A DNA stretch of 6,670 nucleotides from CAYYNQ01 sp964473105 (GTDB lineage Bacteria; Sumerlaeota; Sumerlaeia; MVZB01). The stretch's first letter is position 1. Every line of letters begins with the position of its first letter. The translations under genes were made by a program, and so were the position numbers. Of the stretch, positions 5,378 to 6,670 are shown piece after piece. The notes under the pieces were generated by a model, which was not told the DNA's origin, ran no database searches, and saw nothing but the letters and a program-made list of their open reading frames with translations. The stretch spans positions 1 to 6,670 of the forward strand of contig CAYYNQ010000045.1 of NCBI GenBank assembly GCA_964473105.1, given 5' to 3'.

Positions 5378-6661
5378 ATGAAAGTCTCATACCGTATCGT
5401 TCTGCTCATTCTGGGGATGTTCCCCCTGATGTCGACTCTGGCGTTCAGCGTCCCGGGCTTAATAAGCTACAAGGGCCAGCTCACAGATGCTTCGGGAGGG
5501 CCCATAACGACATCGGTGGACGTGACCTTCACGCTTTGGGATGCGGAGACCGGCGGCAACCAGCTGGGGGGGGCGGGCGGGTCGACAGAGGTCATGGATC
5601 AACAACAGACAGACTTCGGTGTTCTACAGACAGGAACCATTGCGCAGTCTTTCACGGCACAGATTACCGGCACTCTCACCAAGATCAGGATACAGGCATG
5701 GGACTATTATGCCGGTGGCAGCAACACGGTAACGATCATCGACGGCGGGGATCCCAACGGCGCGACCGTTCTGGCAACGCAGACTTTCTCGATGTCCGGC
5801 GGGGCACCACAATGGAATGACATCATATTTGGTAGCCCAGCATCGGTGGTGGCAGGTCAGCAGTATTGCTTCGTGTTCTATTGCTGCGGCAACGCGATGC
5901 AAATCAATCGTGCCACGGACAACCCTTATTCAGGTGGAATAGCCTTTGACTATGACACAATGGCGATGGGTTTTACGCCTACCCCTGGCGGGACTGGGGA
6001 CTACGTTTTTGAGACATACGTGACTGGGGGGTCGGGCTTCAGTGACACGGACTCGGTGACGCCGAACGCCGATGGCATCTATGACACGCTGATTGGCGAT
6101 GATAATAACCAAATCCCGGGAGCGGTTTTCGGAAACGACTCGGTCTGGCTGAATGTGAACGTCGATGGGGAGGACCTGGCGCCGCGCACACGCCTGACAC
6201 CGGTCGGGGCGGCGCTGCATGCGGGTTCGGCGGACACGGCTACCACGGCAGGAGATGCCGATACCGTGGATGGTGTTGAGGGCGCGGACATCATCAGCAA
6301 TACAAATGCCATCTCAGCAGAGGCAACGACAGCAAGAGCTGCAGAACAAGCCAATGCGGCCGCCATCTCGACAGAGGCAGCCACCGCCCGAGCTGCGGAA
6401 AATACCATTGCGAGTGCTATCACAGCAGAAACAAGTAGGGCTCAGGCTGCTGAGCAGGCTAATGCCAATGCCATCTTAGCCAATGCAGCTGGCATCGCTG
6501 CAATCGACACCAGCGGCATCGCCGACAACGCGACATCCATATCGGCATTGATGGCCCTGATTGTCGATCTGCAAAATCATACACATGAAACCCCCAAACC
6601 CCACCCCACCCCCCCCCCCACCCCAAAACCCGAAAACCAAATGAAACCAAAAAGAAAATAA
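5378..6661 (+). CDS. Secreted mosaic surface protein with collar-type domain and alanine-rich coiled repeats; C-terminus unreliable
   Basis: As read the product is 427 residues. It has a signal peptide (MKVSYRIVLLILGMF, cleavage near residue 24 before VPG). A split domain follows, of the kind common in uncharacterised bacterial surface proteins. Its first part is LISYKGQLTDASG to WDAETGGNQL (about 28-63). Its second part is ADGIYDTLIG, WLNVNVDGEDLAPRTRL and a stretch of AD/AT repeats (about 219-300). Between them, residues about 72-217 look like an inserted beta-sandwich module (DQQQTDFG, AQSFTAQITGTLTKIRI, VVAGQQYCFVFYCC), similar in style to extracellular binding or anchor modules. From 311 to 364 there are three 18-residue repeats, and then LMALIVDLQNHTHE. 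This suggests an extracellular stalk or trimeric fibre-like protein. I chose the ATG at 5378 because it yields a clean signal peptide; its SD is weak, and an in-frame TTG at 5297 is the alternative. The last ~22 residues (from 406) come from almost pure A/C sequence and may not be real. It lies beyond a terminator and is probably its own transcript. Confidence 0.8.
   Translation: MKVSYRIVLLILGMFPLMSTLAFSVPGLISYKGQLTDASGGPITTSVDVTFTLWDAETGGNQLGGAGGSTEVMDQQQTDFGVLQTGTIAQSFTAQITGTLTKIRIQAWDYYAGGSNTVTIIDGGDPNGATVLATQTFSMSGGAPQWNDIIFGSPASVVAGQQYCFVFYCCGNAMQINRATDNPYSGGIAFDYDTMAMGFTPTPGGTGDYVFETYVTGGSGFSDTDSVTPNADGIYDTLIGDDNNQIPGAVFGNDSVWLNVNVDGEDLAPRTRLTPVGAALHAGSADTATTAGDADTVDGVEGADIISNTNAISAEATTARAAEQANAAAISTEAATARAAENTIASAITAETSRAQAAEQANANAILANAAGIAAIDTSGIADNATSISALMALIVDLQNHTHETPKPHPTPPPTPKPENQMKPKRK
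6308..6469 (+). repeat. Three tandem 54-base units coding 18-residue coiled-coil repeats
   Basis: Units at 6308-6361, 6362-6415 and 6416-6469 each code a variant of AI.AEA.TARAAEQANA, with a fading fourth copy after 6469. The DNA copies have diverged while the protein pattern is kept. Similar 'ETARAxAAE' repeats are known from phage tail-fibre and bacterial stalk proteins, where they form helical bundles. Confidence 0.75.
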
Positions 6662-6670
6662 AAAAAAAGG
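6588..6670. other. A/C-only low-complexity right edge, probable sequencing or assembly artefact
   Basis: From 6588 to the end there are only two T and five G in 83 bases; the rest is A-runs and C-runs, including C10. The opposite strand reads as G/T homopolymers. This is unlike anything else in the window and starts abruptly inside the HTHE motif of the last gene. A low-quality read tail at a contig end is the simplest explanation. Confidence 0.6.

Noticed and set aside
6595..6640. Telomere-like or G-quadruplex element (C4A3/C4A-type runs)
   Set aside because: The runs are irregular, lie at the very edge of the sequence and fit an artefactual low-complexity tail better than a real repeat.

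Overview
The window is GC-rich bacterial DNA with long intergenic leaders and lipobox or signal-peptide envelope proteins. Two neighbouring genes encode secretin-like proteins, and another encodes a 'YKGQLTDASG' collar-type surface protein. This mix recalls the Verrucomicrobiota/Kiritimatiellota/Lentisphaerota/Planctomycetota (PVC) group. That assignment is an impression from protein style, not a demonstrated placement. Several G8 tracts are present. The right edge is low-complexity and looks like a contig end.

Layout: (1) Positions 1-422, minus strand: N-terminal part of a family 2 glycosyltransferase that runs off the left edge. (2) Positions 423-721: divergent intergenic region with an AT-rich inverted repeat carrying candidate promoters facing both ways. 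(3) Positions 722-1528, plus: a lipoprotein with an Ig-like N-terminal half and a PepSY-like C-terminal half. (4) Positions 1529-1813: GC-rich leader with a perfect palindrome, an orphan Shine-Dalgarno (SD) sequence and a potential long hairpin. (5) Positions 1814-3418 and 3492-5063, plus: two tandem, full-length but diverged secretin-like paralogs, each with a strong SD and a signal peptide. (6) Positions 5064-5377: a bulged rho-independent terminator, then an abrupt AT-rich stretch that probably holds the promoter of the next gene. (7) Positions 5378-6661, plus: a secreted mosaic protein with a split collar-type domain, an inserted beta-sandwich-like module and an 18-residue alanine-rich repeat. 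Its last ~22 codons and the bases beyond are almost pure A/C and are suspect.

How the genes may work together: the two secretins end before a clear terminator and are only 73 bases apart, so they are probably co-transcribed. Both appear to be outer-membrane channel-forming or channel-like proteins. No ATPase, inner-membrane platform protein or pseudopilin is visible here, so any machine they serve is encoded elsewhere or is unusual. The lipoprotein upstream could be an accessory factor, but only its position suggests this. The main candidate for something under-described is the tandem secretin pair with its shared 'VK[IV]LRT' element and compact two-N-domain architecture.
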